Of a DNA stretch of 64,000 bases, positions 18,065 through 28,022 are shown piece by piece. How positions within the stretch are numbered: the first letter of the stretch is position 1; every line of letters starts with the position of its first letter. The notes below the pieces were generated by a model, which searched no databases, was not told the origin of the DNA, and worked only from the letters and a program-made list of their open reading frames with translations. The stretch lies in the NCBI RefSeq assembly GCF_008086345.1, contig NZ_CP043006.1, forward strand, positions 3,842,032-3,906,031. Direction: 5' to 3'. The position numbers and the translations under genes were made by a program. Source of the stretch: Chitinophaga sp. XS-30 (GTDB lineage Bacteria; Bacteroidota; Bacteroidia; Chitinophagales; Chitinophagaceae).

Positions 18065-18532
18065 ATGATCATCGATACACTTGCTAACGCGAACCGCTAC
18101 CATTGCCTGGGACCCGCATTCATCAAAGCCTTCGGCTATCTACGCCAAACCGATTTCTCCGCACTGGAAAAAGGAAAGTATGCAATTGACGGGACAGATA
18201 TTTTTGCTATTGTGAATGAATACGATACGGTGGACCCTTCCGGCGAACAGATGGAATCGCACAAAAAATACATCGACGTGCAATATATCGTAAAAGGGAA
18301 AGAACAGATGGGGCATGCCATCCTGAACGGCCAAACGCCATCCAGACCATATGACGAAGCCGCCGATTATATGCTCTTCGGTGAAAGGCCGTCGTTCTTC
18401 ACAGCTTTTGAGGAAGGGATGTTTGCGATCTTTTTTCCTTCAGACCTGCATATGCCCAATCTCCATCCCGTCGCGCCGGACCGGGTCAGGAAGGTGGTGA
18501 TCAAGATAGGGGTGCACCTGGCTCACCAGTAA
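18065..18532 (+). CDS. YhcH/YjgK/YiaL-family (DUF386) protein
   Basis: 155 residues from the ATG at 18065 (MIIDTLANANRY, the family's usual opening). The cupin-like fold is suggested by ESHKKYIDVQYIVKGKEQMG and the metal-binding-style FPSDLHMPNLH near the end. Relatives include E. coli NanQ, which helps open sialic acid rings, and other sugar-handling proteins of unproven role. No sialic acid genes are adjacent, so a sugar anomerase-type role is only suggested by family. Its 3' end overlaps the convergent membrane-protein gene by ten bases. Confidence 0.9.
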   Translation: MIIDTLANANRYHCLGPAFIKAFGYLRQTDFSALEKGKYAIDGTDIFAIVNEYDTVDPSGEQMESHKKYIDVQYIVKGKEQMGHAILNGQTPSRPYDEAADYMLFGERPSFFTAFEEGMFAIFFPSDLHMPNLHPVAPDRVRKVVIKIGVHLAHQ

Positions 18533-19092
18533 AAATATATCCTCCCGATATCGATCAGTTTGAACAGGATGAACCAGATGATGAGGAACCCGTGAAAGGC
18601 CCGGCTGCTGCTGCGCATGCCTGCAATGCACAAGGCAATGTCTATCCCGTTTACAGCCAGATAATAAGGATAGCTTAAGGAATAGAAATACTCCAGTCCT
18701 TTCAGCAGGGTGTCCGCCACGTCCAGTAAATTGGTGATGGCCAGCAGCCCGAAGAACCATTTGCGGCGGGAGAAGAAATAGTCTTCATAACCCTTGTAAT
18801 CCTTGATATCATCCGGGAAGAGCAGGGAGGCGAGGCCGTAGAAGGTGAGGATATAGCAGACGGTGAAGAAATATGCCGGAAAGGTCCAGTGCAGAATGCC
18901 CGCAAGTTTCCGTTCCCACCACCAGAAGAGCAGCAGTTCCAGGAAGATGAAGAAAGCGTACAGGAGATGTATCCAGTATGGTTTTACACGATGCGGATGC
19001 TGTATGAATTTTACAGCGGCTTTCAACAGGGTGGCAAGACTGAGGCTGAGGATCATGCCGAGGATGATCCGTATATGCGGAAATGCTTCCAT
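18523..19092 (-). CDS. Integral membrane protein, unrecognised
   Basis: 189 residues with five or six hydrophobic helices (for example IILGMILSLSLATLL, LLYAFFIFLELLLFWWW and AYFFTVCYILTFYGLASLLF). Charged connectors include DDIKDYKGYEDYFFSRRK. No family is recognised and no catalytic motif seen. The ten-base tail-to-tail overlap with the YhcH-family gene and the continuous frame support a real gene. It is divergent from the next gene across 55 bp. Confidence 0.8.
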   Translation of the reverse strand: MEAFPHIRIILGMILSLSLATLLKAAVKFIQHPHRVKPYWIHLLYAFFIFLELLLFWWWERKLAGILHWTFPAYFFTVCYILTFYGLASLLFPDDIKDYKGYEDYFFSRRKWFFGLLAITNLLDVADTLLKGLEYFYSLSYPYYLAVNGIDIALCIAGMRSSSRAFHGFLIIWFILFKLIDIGRIYFYW

Positions 19093-19147
19093 AGCGATTT
19101 GGACTGGTTCCTATAAAGTTATCAGTTTTTTGTATTTTTTCACTTCA

Positions 19148-19642
19148 ATGAGCACAACAACGTCACGGCACAGCGAATTGCTGTACGCCATAGAATTTCT
19201 CCGGCAAAACAGTGCCAATGCCAATATAAAACTGGATTACAGTCCAGCCAGCGTCAGGCAGCTGGACCGGATGTTTGATGAAGCGTTTGCGGAAGGGAAG
19301 CTCCGCAATCCGGAAAGCAGTTTTGCGAAGCAGCAGGGATTGATCCTGACAGGTGTAGCGGGATATCTGGCGGAGGTGGTGCTGCGGGCCACGGAGGCAT
19401 CGGAATTGGTGATAGATCCGGAAGGCCGGGACTGGTATATGCGTTTCCGGGTGGTGGCCCGCAACGGTTGGCAGCTGCAGCCCGGGATGCGGGTGATCCG
19501 GCGGGTGCAGGAAGGGCGGGAGAAGGATCTTTATCATTATATCCTGACAGCGATCGACTATGCGCGGCGGCCGGAAGGAGGCCCCGGAGAGATAGAATCG
19601 CTGACATTGCGCGGGAACCGGTCCTGGTGGAAATTCTGGTAA
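19148..19642 (+). CDS. Hypothetical cytosolic protein, possibly DUF3806-like
   Basis: 164 residues from the ATG at 19148. A longer frame back to 18863 would run antisense through the membrane-protein gene and is rejected. Features are SPASVRQLDRMFDEAFAEGK, a hydrophobic helix GLILTGVAGYLAEVVLRAT, and VVARNGWQLQPGMRVIRRVQ. The pattern of a LAEVV helix, a DWYMRF strand and a P-x-x-x-V-x-x-R segment is loosely like DUF3806-type proteins, but I am not sure. No signal peptide. Function unknown. Confidence 0.75.
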   Translation: MSTTTSRHSELLYAIEFLRQNSANANIKLDYSPASVRQLDRMFDEAFAEGKLRNPESSFAKQQGLILTGVAGYLAEVVLRATEASELVIDPEGRDWYMRFRVVARNGWQLQPGMRVIRRVQEGREKDLYHYILTAIDYARRPEGGPGEIESLTLRGNRSWWKFW

Positions 19643-19892
19643 ATTGGCTTGCAATCAGTTTATTATCAATATCTTGTATATAAAATCGGAAATAACTATA
19701 AAAAAGGGATAATCGTGCTACTTTTATAGGCAAAGGGAAGTTATTTTTGCGCGACATCTGAACCCACGGCGTTATGAGAATACCGCTTCACTATCTCCAG
19801 TTAGCATCATAGAAACAAAAACTTACTGCGTTGAATATATTTCCCGGCGGCGCGCTGTCGAACCTGCCAAAGGGAAAGAATATCAGCGCATC

Positions 19893-20018
19893 ATGTGTCA
19901 CCGGCGACACGCGGGAGAGCGTTGTGGGGATTGGCAGGAGCTGCGCGGGCTATGGCAGCACTGGATGGAGGACGTGGGAGGCCCTTCATCCTTCCGGTTT
20001 CAGCCCAATGAAAAATAG
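19893..20018 (+). CDS. Candidate small ORF (41 aa) ending at a terminator
   Basis: The 480-bp stretch 19643-20122 has no normal-sized gene. A frame open from 19713 has protein-like codon choice, and its only conventional start is the ATG at 19893. It ends at the TAG at 20016-20018, directly on the terminator stem. The peptide contains CGDWQELRGLWQHWMEDVGG. Upstream codons in the same frame (KTYCVEYISRRRAVEP) also look coding, so a non-ATG start, or a frameshift from the short ATG frame at 19774, is possible. No family recognised; it could be a gene remnant. Confidence 0.35.
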   Translation: MCHRRHAGERCGDWQELRGLWQHWMEDVGGPSSFRFQPNEK

Positions 20019-20042
20019 AAGCCGTCCGGTTGGACGGCTTCT
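20017..20042 (+). terminator. Intrinsic terminator before the Rhs cassette
   Basis: AGAAGCCGTCC (20017-20027) pairs perfectly with GGACGGCTTCT (20032-20042) around a four-base loop. It insulates the Rhs cassette from upstream transcription. Confidence 0.8.
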
Positions 20043-20122
20043 TTGCTTGGGGGGATTTGGAACGAAATTTCCTTGCCCCCTTGACTTTTTATTTTATATT
20101 GCGAACTGTTTAAAGTTAGCCT

Positions 20123-23101
20123 ATGTACATTAATGCTCTCTATGCCTATAGTTCCTCAAACTCTACAAAGGAATTAATCATTTTTAGCACCTTGAAGCGA
20201 TGCTCAGGAATTTTGCTGCTGGTAATTTTGGCTTTTACGCCGGTGTTTGGACAGCATGAAGATAAAGTAATGGTGTCGTTGCCATCACCAAATAATCTGG
20301 CCAATGCCCTTAATCAAAATGTCAATGTTGATTTTTATAAAGGCCAGCCGCAGGTTAATCTCCCACTCTATACGCTGGAATCTGCGGGTTTGTCTGTTCC
20401 TGTCAGCTTATCTTACAAAGCCTCGGGAATAAAGCTGCATGACTACGCATCTTTTGTTGGCATGAATTGGAGCTTACAGGCGGGTGGGTCCATTATCAGG
20501 ATTGTAAGAGGTATACCAGATGAATTTGCCAATGGATATATCGGGAAAAACAATACTGGCGCAGAGATCAATTCGGAAGCCCATACACCCGCAACAAGAG
20601 CAACAAAGATCGCAAACGGAGAGTGGGACGGAGAACCAGACCTTTTCATACTTACCACTCCATACGAATCTGCTTCATTTGTTTTCGATGAAAATAAGAT
20701 ACCTGTATTCACGCAACCAACAAAGATGACCGTAACGATGCTGCGACCAAATGGGCCTGATGATTTTGTGAATATACATTGGCAGGTCGTAGATGAAAGA
20801 GGAACTACGTTCATATTTGGAAATAGCACCGGTTCCAGAGAGACCGTGGATGGAGCTACTCCCTATATCTCTGCTTGGTATCTTAACTCTATGCAAAGCT
20901 TCAATAAGACTGACGAGATAACTTTCCTTTATATCGCTGGTTCGGATATTACGACTTACAGGTACGCAAAAGTCAAGATTAACTATACAAACTCCTGTGG
21001 ATCTGCGCCACCTCCTACGATTGTGGAAAATAGTAATCCGGTTACTTACAAGGCCCCTAAATATCTGTATCAGGTCATTGGCAAACAAGGTAAAATTATC
21101 TTTAATTACACTGCTGACAGGCTCGACCTAACCAGTGCTTACAGATTGGTAAGTATGGATCTCTATGGAGGAAATTCGCTTTTGAAGCGAATTCTACTAA
21201 GACATGACTATATACGAACACCCAGTTCAAATAGTGATCTTAACAGGTTGTCGTTGAAAGATATATATATAATAGGGTATGATTTGAGTGCATCAATGAA
21301 ATTGTATGGATTCAAGTACTACAATAACCCGCTTATCACGTTTCCTGCAAGAAACAGCGGGTCTTTTGATCACTGGGGGTATCATAACAATAATACTGCC
21401 GCCACGCCATATCCACCAGAAGCTAACAAAGAGCCTGACTTGGAAAAGACCAAACAATTTTCCCTGTCAGAAATAGAGTATGGTATTGGAGGGAAGACTT
21501 TATTTGAATATGAATTAAACATGTACTTTGACGATGCCCTTCAGATGAATCGTTACGCTGGCGGACTGAGAGTGAAGTCTATCAGCGAGATCGATAATGA
21601 AGGAAAGGCTTTTCTTAAACAATTTCAATATACAACGGAGGACGGAAAGTCTTCCGGGCAGCATTTCCTGAGGAACTTCAAATATAGCAAGGTAACGACA
21701 AATTTTATATTCCCCAGTAATTGCACGGTTTCAGGAGAAGGTGTTTACAACACTGTTTTATTTAATCAGTTTGACCTTACCGGTGTTGCTTTGGGGTATT
21801 CAAGGGTTAAAGTTATCAATCCCGATGGAGGCTCGGAAATCTATCGTTATCACAATTTTTCAGATTACCCTGATGATTTTTCTATAAGTAATGCTTCTTT
21901 GGGAACTACTTATTCAATTGATAATTTCAGGCAGTTTGGTTATCCAACATCCTATGCGTATAAAAGAGGATTATTGTATAATAAGTCTCTTGTTAATGCA
22001 GCAGGAAATACGGTGCAGGAAACAATTTACGAATACCAGTCGTTAGCTGCGGAACAACGCAAGGCCCGTGGCGTAAGTATAACCTTGGAGTTTACCTGGG
22101 TTGGCGGTCAACGCTGGTATCAGACAGTTTATTATCACGTTAGGGATATCTTCAGGATGGTTAAAGAAACCGAACGGACGTATAGTATGGAGAATCCATC
22201 AGCCTTTTTGACTGCAGAAAAGAGTTATTCATACAGCCCTGATGGGACACTTTTAAGAGAAGTTATCCATAATACATCAAAGGGCTTGAATTATTCACAG
22301 AAATATTACTATCCGGCAAACAGAGATGAAATTAACGAACTTGCTTCCGGAGAATATGCTGCTTGTGGAAACATGTTAAATCAGGTCATCCCGATAAGAG
22401 AGGAGAAAATCTCATATGGTGGAAACAAAGAAATCCATCACTATAGCTATGGAATTATAACAGGGGTACAGCAGGAACCCAAAACGCTTCTTACCGGAAA
22501 ACAATTCTCCCTGAATGGTTCACCATTCCGACAGGAAATGCTGTATGCCTATGATTTATCTACCGGTTTTGTAGAGTCTGAGCGATCAAATGATGGGGTG
22601 GTGAAAACCTATATCTACGGTCCATATAGCTTATTGAAAGCAGAGATTACGAATGCCGTAAAATCTGAAGTATTTTATGAGAACTTTGAAAGCCATCATC
22701 AAAGTGCAGGTGCCGGGGGAGCTCATACAGGAGCCTTTTATTATCCCGTACTTTCCTACCAGATTAATTTTGTGCGCCCCAATCAACGCAGCTATAAGCT
22801 ATCCTACAACCGTCGGGTAAATAATAAATGGGAATACATTGAGACAAATTATACGACCGATAACTTGGTGCTAACAGAGTCATATCCAATTGATGATGTT
22901 CGGGTTTTTCCTGCAGATGCAGCTATGACTACTTATACGCACTATCCCTTGGTGGGGTTATCTTCAAAATGTGGCCCCAATAACGAATTAATGTATTACG
23001 ACTACGATGTGTTCAGACGGTTGAAAGTTGTAAGAGACAGGTACAGGAATGTATTGACCCGATATGATTATAAGGATGCCTGCAATTGTCCCCTTCCATA
23101 A
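20123..23101 (+). CDS. Rhs-partner secreted protein (YD-repeat/SpvB-like N-terminal type)
   Basis: 992 residues. A hydrophobic signal segment ends LLLVILAFTPVFGQ; a TTG at 20192 would give a cleaner signal peptide. LESAGLSVPVSLSYKASGIK and VGMNWSLQAGGSIIRIVRG resemble the opening of insecticidal-toxin-complex/SpvB-like and Rhs-type proteins. Later tyrosine-rich stretches (YFYENFE-like, YYDYDVFRRLKVVRDRYRN, RYDYKDACNC) are YD-repeat-like. In Bacteroidota such proteins commonly precede an Rhs repeat-associated core protein, as here (35-bp gap). It probably forms part of the shell or export complex of the Rhs effector. The gene is visibly more A/T-rich than its neighbours. Confidence 0.8.
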   Translation: MYINALYAYSSSNSTKELIIFSTLKRCSGILLLVILAFTPVFGQHEDKVMVSLPSPNNLANALNQNVNVDFYKGQPQVNLPLYTLESAGLSVPVSLSYKASGIKLHDYASFVGMNWSLQAGGSIIRIVRGIPDEFANGYIGKNNTGAEINSEAHTPATRATKIANGEWDGEPDLFILTTPYESASFVFDENKIPVFTQPTKMTVTMLRPNGPDDFVNIHWQVVDERGTTFIFGNSTGSRETVDGATPYISAWYLNSMQSFNKTDEITFLYIAGSDITTYRYAKVKINYTNSCGSAPPPTIVENSNPVTYKAPKYLYQVIGKQGKIIFNYTADRLDLTSAYRLVSMDLYGGNSLLKRILLRHDYIRTPSSNSDLNRLSLKDIYIIGYDLSASMKLYGFKYYNNPLITFPARNSGSFDHWGYHNNNTAATPYPPEANKEPDLEKTKQFSLSEIEYGIGGKTLFEYELNMYFDDALQMNRYAGGLRVKSISEIDNEGKAFLKQFQYTTEDGKSSGQHFLRNFKYSKVTTNFIFPSNCTVSGEGVYNTVLFNQFDLTGVALGYSRVKVINPDGGSEIYRYHNFSDYPDDFSISNASLGTTYSIDNFRQFGYPTSYAYKRGLLYNKSLVNAAGNTVQETIYEYQSLAAEQRKARGVSITLEFTWVGGQRWYQTVYYHVRDIFRMVKETERTYSMENPSAFLTAEKSYSYSPDGTLLREVIHNTSKGLNYSQKYYYPANRDEINELASGEYAACGNMLNQVIPIREEKISYGGNKEIHHYSYGIITGVQQEPKTLLTGKQFSLNGSPFRQEMLYAYDLSTGFVESERSNDGVVKTYIYGPYSLLKAEITNAVKSEVFYENFESHHQSAGAGGAHTGAFYYPVLSYQINFVRPNQRSYKLSYNRRVNNKWEYIETNYTTDNLVLTESYPIDDVRVFPADAAMTTYTHYPLVGLSSKCGPNNELMYYDYDVFRRLKVVRDRYRNVLTRYDYKDACNCPLP

Positions 23102-23136
23102 TAAAAGCTTTACTGAACTGGTAAAAAACATTATAT

Positions 23137-26100
23137 ATGTCCAGATTTCTTGCATTCTTGTTTTCTCTTGTGATCGGAAATGTTGTTCATGCGCAAATCA
23201 AGCCATACAATATAAACGTTGTTCCTCAACCAACACGAACACTGGAGCCTACTCCCGGAGCCTATACGAACATTAATCTTAACTATGTTAGAACCTGGAG
23301 TCCGCTGGTGCCTTTTACAGACACTAGCGAAGCATCCATGGAAGCTAAGACGAATGCTCAGATCAGGCAGGAGACATCCTATTATGATAGAATGGGTAGA
23401 GAGGTTCAGCTTGTCAAAAGAGGAATTACTCCAGGGGGGAATGATATTGTACATGCAAAGAAGTTTGAAACGGATGGAAAGGAGCATTATATGTATCTTC
23501 CTTATCCCTCAACCCAATATACTGGAGCTTTCAGAACTGCACCATTTACTGAGCAGTATGCCTTTTATAATACACCTTCTTTGAACGACAACCGGTTTAC
23601 GGGAGAAAAAGTCTATTATGCCGAGAATGTTTATGAACAGTCTCCGTTGAACAGAGCTATAAAGGAGATGCCCGTTGGTAATAGCTGGACAGGCAGCAAT
23701 AGAGGGACTTCGACAACGTATACACTGAATACAGCCGAGGAAGATATCGTAAAATGGGGTATGAATGACAATGGCGAGGTCGGTGTGCCAAATGCGGGAG
23801 GGTTTTATCCCGCAAATACTCTAACGAAAACATATGCAACGGATGCACATGGGAAGAAAAGTGTCGTGTACAGGGATTTGGAAGGGAAACTCATACTCGA
23901 AAAGGAAGAGTTGACTACCGGCGGAGTTGATTACAATGGTTGGTTGTCTACTTATTATGTGTACGATGATTTCGGACTTTTACGTTTTATATTCCCGCCC
24001 CAAGCTGTTTCCATTTTGGGAGTTGTTCCTCAATTTTGGAATAAGGCCATATTGGCCAACCCTGATGTGCTGTACAATCTATGCTTTAACTTTAAGTATG
24101 ACAAACTGGGGAGGCGGATTTGGGAGAAAGCGCCAGGAACGCAGGCGGTAGAAATGGTATATGATAACCGTGACCGGATTGTATTTAAGCGTAACGGGAG
24201 AGATAAGGTTGCTGGTCGCTGGAGAGTGACCAATTACGACCAGTTGAACCGGGTTGTAATGGAAGGTTTGTATAACTCAATAAAGACGAGAGAGCAGTTG
24301 CAGAACGAAATAGATTTGCTGCCCGCTGCGGGTCAGATGACTTTTAATTATGGGCCTCCATTACCGGTCGACCTTGTTTTACCTCTCCGGAATGCAAGTA
24401 TTCCATTGTATAAAGCCACGGGAAGTATCGTTTTCGAAGATGGGTTTACCTCTGTGGATGGGGACGAGTTTGAAGCAATTGTGGATCCCGGCGCGGTAGG
24501 TACTGTTCAGACAACAATTTATAACCCTGTACCTACTTTACCATCAGCAGATGTTACTCCATTGACGTATTACTACTACGATCACTATTCATGGGGAGGA
24601 AATAAGCCTTATCAGGCTGGTGATATTTCAAAACCCCAACAAGGGGATAATATTCATAAAGATGATATTGTCAAGACGAGCGCGGTTTCCGGGTATTTGA
24701 CCGGAACAGGTGTAAGGGTGTTGGGAACCAACCAATGGTTATATACAACTAACTACTATGATGAAAAAGGGAGGATCATTCAGGCAGTTAGTGATAACGC
24801 AGCAGGGGGAGTTGAAACAGTGACAAATCTCTATGATTTTAATAATAAGTTGATAAGTTCTTACCAGCGTCATACGAAACCAGGTAACGCTGCAACCCCG
24901 GAGACAAGGGTTTTAAATATCTATAACTATGATCATGCGGGCCGGTTGATGACTTCTATTATGAAGTTGAATGACGATAATGCTCTTGAGCGCATTCTTG
25001 CTAGCAACACATATTATGAGACCGGTGAGTTGAAGACTAAAAATTTGGGAGGCTTAAGGGATATGACTTATGATTATAGTATTGGTGGTCAGTTAAAGAG
25101 CATTAACAAGGATTACATATACGGAGCAGGCACGGGATCATTTGGGGAAGAGTTATTTTATGATTATGGCTACACGGAGAACCAGTTTACCGGTGAAATT
25201 GCCGGAGTTATTTGGAGAGGAGATGGCCCAGCCAGATCTTACGGATATGAATATGACCCAACGGGCCGCTTGACCAAAGCGGATTTTACACAAAAGGATG
25301 GGGGTAGTAACTGGCTTCAAACAACAATGAACTATTCAGTTTTGGGCCCAGTCAGTAACAATGGAAGAATTAAGTATAATCTGAATGGCAACTTGTTGGA
25401 GATCGTTCGTAAAGGGATGAAGGGGGGAGTTTCAACCGATATTGATGTATTGTCATACCGGTATTATACCAATTCTAATCAATTGCTGTATGTTACCGAT
25501 GCCAGCAATGATCCGAATTCAACCTTGGGAGATTTCAAAGAGACTACGACTGGTCAGCCTGTAGACTATATTTACGATGAAAACGGGAACCTTAAGATTG
25601 ATGAGAATAAGGGGATCACATCAATAGTATATAATGAACTGGACTTACCCATATCAATTTCTGTTGCAGGAAAGGGGATGATCTACTATAAATATGATGC
25701 AGCCGGCACTAAAATAGAGAAACGGGTTATTGATAGTACTGGCACGGCTCCGGTGGAGCGAAAGTTTGACTACATAGGAGGATTGGTTTACGAAGATAAT
25801 GTGCTGAAGTATATATCACATAGCGAAGGACGGATAAGGGTTATTCAGAAGCCTGCGTTGCCGATTGCCTACTATTATGACTACTTCATCAAAGACCACC
25901 TGGGCAATGTCAGGATCGTTTATTCGGAGCAGACCGACATCAGTACCTACAACGCATCCATGGAGCCTCCTTCAGCTGAACTCGAGAATAGATTGTTCCG
26001 CAATATTGAGGCTTCGAGGGTTGTCCGGCCTTCTGGCTACCCTGCTCTAGATTCCAGTAATCAACATGTAGCCAGATTGAATGCCAAATATCCGGATAAA

Positions 26101-27696
26101 CGGATTGGCCCTTCCCTGGTGCTGAAAGTAATGTGTGGAGACACTGTTAGTGTAAAGGTGAACGCTTTTTTCAAATCGGAAGAGCCGGTTCGGAAGCGAA
26201 CTCCGGATCCGGCAGTGGATATGTTAAGCCCATTGTTGCAGGCTTTTGGAAGGATCGAATCCGGTGGTGCAAAGATAGGCGGTGCAAGGGTCAGCACACC
26301 ATTTAATCAAAGTTTCACCTCTGGTTCCTATCAGCGTTTGAAGGAGGATCGATCTGATAACGGTCTTTCTGACAAGCCCAAGGCTTATCTGAATTATATT
26401 CTGTTTGATGAGCAGATGAATCTGGTGGAAGAAAACAGTGGTGTGAAGCAAATACAATCTGCTCCTGACGAATTGCAATACCTTGTTAAGAATAAAATGC
26501 CAGTTACGCGCAACGGCTATTTGTATGTTTATACAAGCAATGAAAGTCAGCAAGATGTTTATTTTGACGACTTGACTGTTGTCATGAGCACAGGGGGGGT
26601 AAATGAAGAGACGCATTATTATCCGTTCGGGCTAACAATGAAGGAAATCAGTTCGAAGGCCATTACAGCTCCTACATATCCCGAGAATAATATAAAGTAC
26701 AATGGGAAGGAATTACAGGCTAGAGAGTTTATGGACGGTTCGGGCTTGGAGTGGTATGATTATGGAGCAAGAATGTATGACCCGCAAGTCGCCCGCTGGC
26801 ATGTTGTAGACGCAAAGAACGGAAATTATCCAAATTTATCTCCCTATTTATACTGTGGTAATAATCCAGTTGCAAATGTAGATGTGGACGGAAACACACA
26901 CTATCCGGCGTTAAATGTATTGAAAGTAACCATGCAAGGTTGGGGGCAACGAGCGGAATTCAGGCAATGGCAGCTAAGTACACCCGCGGGATTATCTTAT
27001 ATGTTGAGTCGGCAACGGGAAGATGCGATGAGGAAAGATGTGATGACGGGAATTGCACCTTATATTTCAGATAAAACAAGTGGGAACTCCGTTGCCAAGG
27101 CAATGGCAGAAAAAGGAGTGGGGACGAAGCTCTTTCTCGGGATGTCTGAAATGATGATCGGGATGACACCGGTATTGGGCTCAACAGTAAGAGCCTTGGC
27201 GGCAACGAAGTATGGAGACAAGAAAGGAGCGGTGTTAAATGCTACATTTGCATTTATTGAAGGGGCTGCGATATTTGGAGGGCTTTCTACGGTGTCCAAT
27301 ATGGGGGGGGGAGCAGGTGCTTACGATGGTGTGCGGGCTGCCTCTAATTACCTTCAAGCACAAGGAGTGCCAAGAGCTTATCGGAAACAAATTCTGGAAA
27401 GTTTTGAAGTAGGTACAATCTCTTTACGTACTGCTGATAATGCAACGTTTGGATTGAGGTTTTATGGTGGCGCTGCAAATCAAAGTGGAAGGTATCTATT
27501 TCCTACTTTTACAAACTATACCAATAGAGCAGGCTTAGCACTTCCGCCAAGTTGGAATAGTATGTCTGGAATATCTCAATTTCAGATTGCACCAGGGAGT
27601 ACTTACATCTTTGGTCGAGCGGCTTCTCAAGGAGGAATATATGGTGGAGGGAGCTACCAGATGTACATTAATAATTTGAATAACCTAATTAAGTAA
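23137..27696 (+). CDS. Rhs repeat-associated core protein with C-terminal putative toxin domain
   Basis: 1519 residues with a signal peptide (FLFSLVIGNVVHA). The N-terminal domain (SYYDRMGREVQLVKRGITPG) is DUF6443-like. YD-repeats fill about 200-900 (NLYDFNNKLISSYQRH, YEYDPTGRLTKADF, YIYDENGNLKIDENKG). The conserved core closes with GLEWYDYGARMYDPQVARWHVVD and NPVANVDVDGN near residue 1253. The 266-residue tip is variable-type sequence: a linker with a hydrophobic stretch, then a domain from about 1390 (GVPRAYRKQILESFEVGTIS, RFYGGAANQSGRYLFP, LALPPSWN, GGGSYQMYI). That motif order loosely recalls NAD-consuming TNT-type toxins, an unverified resemblance. The next gene, one base downstream, is the natural immunity candidate. 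Confidence 0.9.
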   Translation: MSRFLAFLFSLVIGNVVHAQIKPYNINVVPQPTRTLEPTPGAYTNINLNYVRTWSPLVPFTDTSEASMEAKTNAQIRQETSYYDRMGREVQLVKRGITPGGNDIVHAKKFETDGKEHYMYLPYPSTQYTGAFRTAPFTEQYAFYNTPSLNDNRFTGEKVYYAENVYEQSPLNRAIKEMPVGNSWTGSNRGTSTTYTLNTAEEDIVKWGMNDNGEVGVPNAGGFYPANTLTKTYATDAHGKKSVVYRDLEGKLILEKEELTTGGVDYNGWLSTYYVYDDFGLLRFIFPPQAVSILGVVPQFWNKAILANPDVLYNLCFNFKYDKLGRRIWEKAPGTQAVEMVYDNRDRIVFKRNGRDKVAGRWRVTNYDQLNRVVMEGLYNSIKTREQLQNEIDLLPAAGQMTFNYGPPLPVDLVLPLRNASIPLYKATGSIVFEDGFTSVDGDEFEAIVDPGAVGTVQTTIYNPVPTLPSADVTPLTYYYYDHYSWGGNKPYQAGDISKPQQGDNIHKDDIVKTSAVSGYLTGTGVRVLGTNQWLYTTNYYDEKGRIIQAVSDNAAGGVETVTNLYDFNNKLISSYQRHTKPGNAATPETRVLNIYNYDHAGRLMTSIMKLNDDNALERILASNTYYETGELKTKNLGGLRDMTYDYSIGGQLKSINKDYIYGAGTGSFGEELFYDYGYTENQFTGEIAGVIWRGDGPARSYGYEYDPTGRLTKADFTQKDGGSNWLQTTMNYSVLGPVSNNGRIKYNLNGNLLEIVRKGMKGGVSTDIDVLSYRYYTNSNQLLYVTDASNDPNSTLGDFKETTTGQPVDYIYDENGNLKIDENKGITSIVYNELDLPISISVAGKGMIYYKYDAAGTKIEKRVIDSTGTAPVERKFDYIGGLVYEDNVLKYISHSEGRIRVIQKPALPIAYYYDYFIKDHLGNVRIVYSEQTDISTYNASMEPPSAELENRLFRNIEASRVVRPSGYPALDSSNQHVARLNAKYPDKRIGPSLVLKVMCGDTVSVKVNAFFKSEEPVRKRTPDPAVDMLSPLLQAFGRIESGGAKIGGARVSTPFNQSFTSGSYQRLKEDRSDNGLSDKPKAYLNYILFDEQMNLVEENSGVKQIQSAPDELQYLVKNKMPVTRNGYLYVYTSNESQQDVYFDDLTVVMSTGGVNEETHYYPFGLTMKEISSKAITAPTYPENNIKYNGKELQAREFMDGSGLEWYDYGARMYDPQVARWHVVDAKNGNYPNLSPYLYCGNNPVANVDVDGNTHYPALNVLKVTMQGWGQRAEFRQWQLSTPAGLSYMLSRQREDAMRKDVMTGIAPYISDKTSGNSVAKAMAEKGVGTKLFLGMSEMMIGMTPVLGSTVRALAATKYGDKKGAVLNATFAFIEGAAIFGGLSTVSNMGGGAGAYDGVRAASNYLQAQGVPRAYRKQILESFEVGTISLRTADNATFGLRFYGGAANQSGRYLFPTFTNYTNRAGLALPPSWNSMSGISQFQIAPGSTYIFGRAASQGGIYGGGSYQMYINNLNNLIK

Positions 27697-27697
27697 A

Positions 27698-27946
27698 ATG
27701 AATAGAGAAATATTTGATGAAAGAAAAGCTGATTTAATAAATCTAATAAAAGTTAGTTTAGCGACAACATACACTTCTGAACAAGATAGAACATCTTTAA
27801 TGAGACTTTTAGAGTTGCTCAATCAGTATTCATTTGAAAATAGATTGTATCAAAAAGGATTACTGTCTCATACGATTATTGACAGTTTGGAGTTAGATTA
27901 TTCAATAGGAGAAAAATTTATAAAATTTGACAATGATATAAAATAA
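27698..27946 (+). CDS. Candidate immunity protein for the Rhs toxin tip
   Basis: 82 residues, starting one base after the Rhs stop codon. G+C is about 25% by hand count (63 of 249), far below surrounding genes, as expected for horizontally exchanged toxin/immunity tips. It is acidic, probably helical and without a signal peptide, so cytosolic (ERKADLINLIKVSLATTY, RTSLMRLLELLNQYSFENR). No family recognised; the immunity role is inferred purely from position and size. Confidence 0.7.
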   Translation: MNREIFDERKADLINLIKVSLATTYTSEQDRTSLMRLLELLNQYSFENRLYQKGLLSHTIIDSLELDYSIGEKFIKFDNDIK

Positions 27947-28022
27947 AATTGCCACCATATAATTGTTAGTTATTGTTAGAGCGTTATCCTCTTTGGTGAA
28001 GCTCGTAATGGCTGCCGGAGAT

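Noticed and set aside
18863..19147. Extended N-terminus for the 19148 gene
   Set aside because: Runs antisense through the membrane-protein gene; the ATG at 19148 gives a sensible protein.
19831..20133. 100-codon ORF before the Rhs cassette
   Set aside because: Reads through a strong terminator and the Rhs promoter region; composition is not protein-like.
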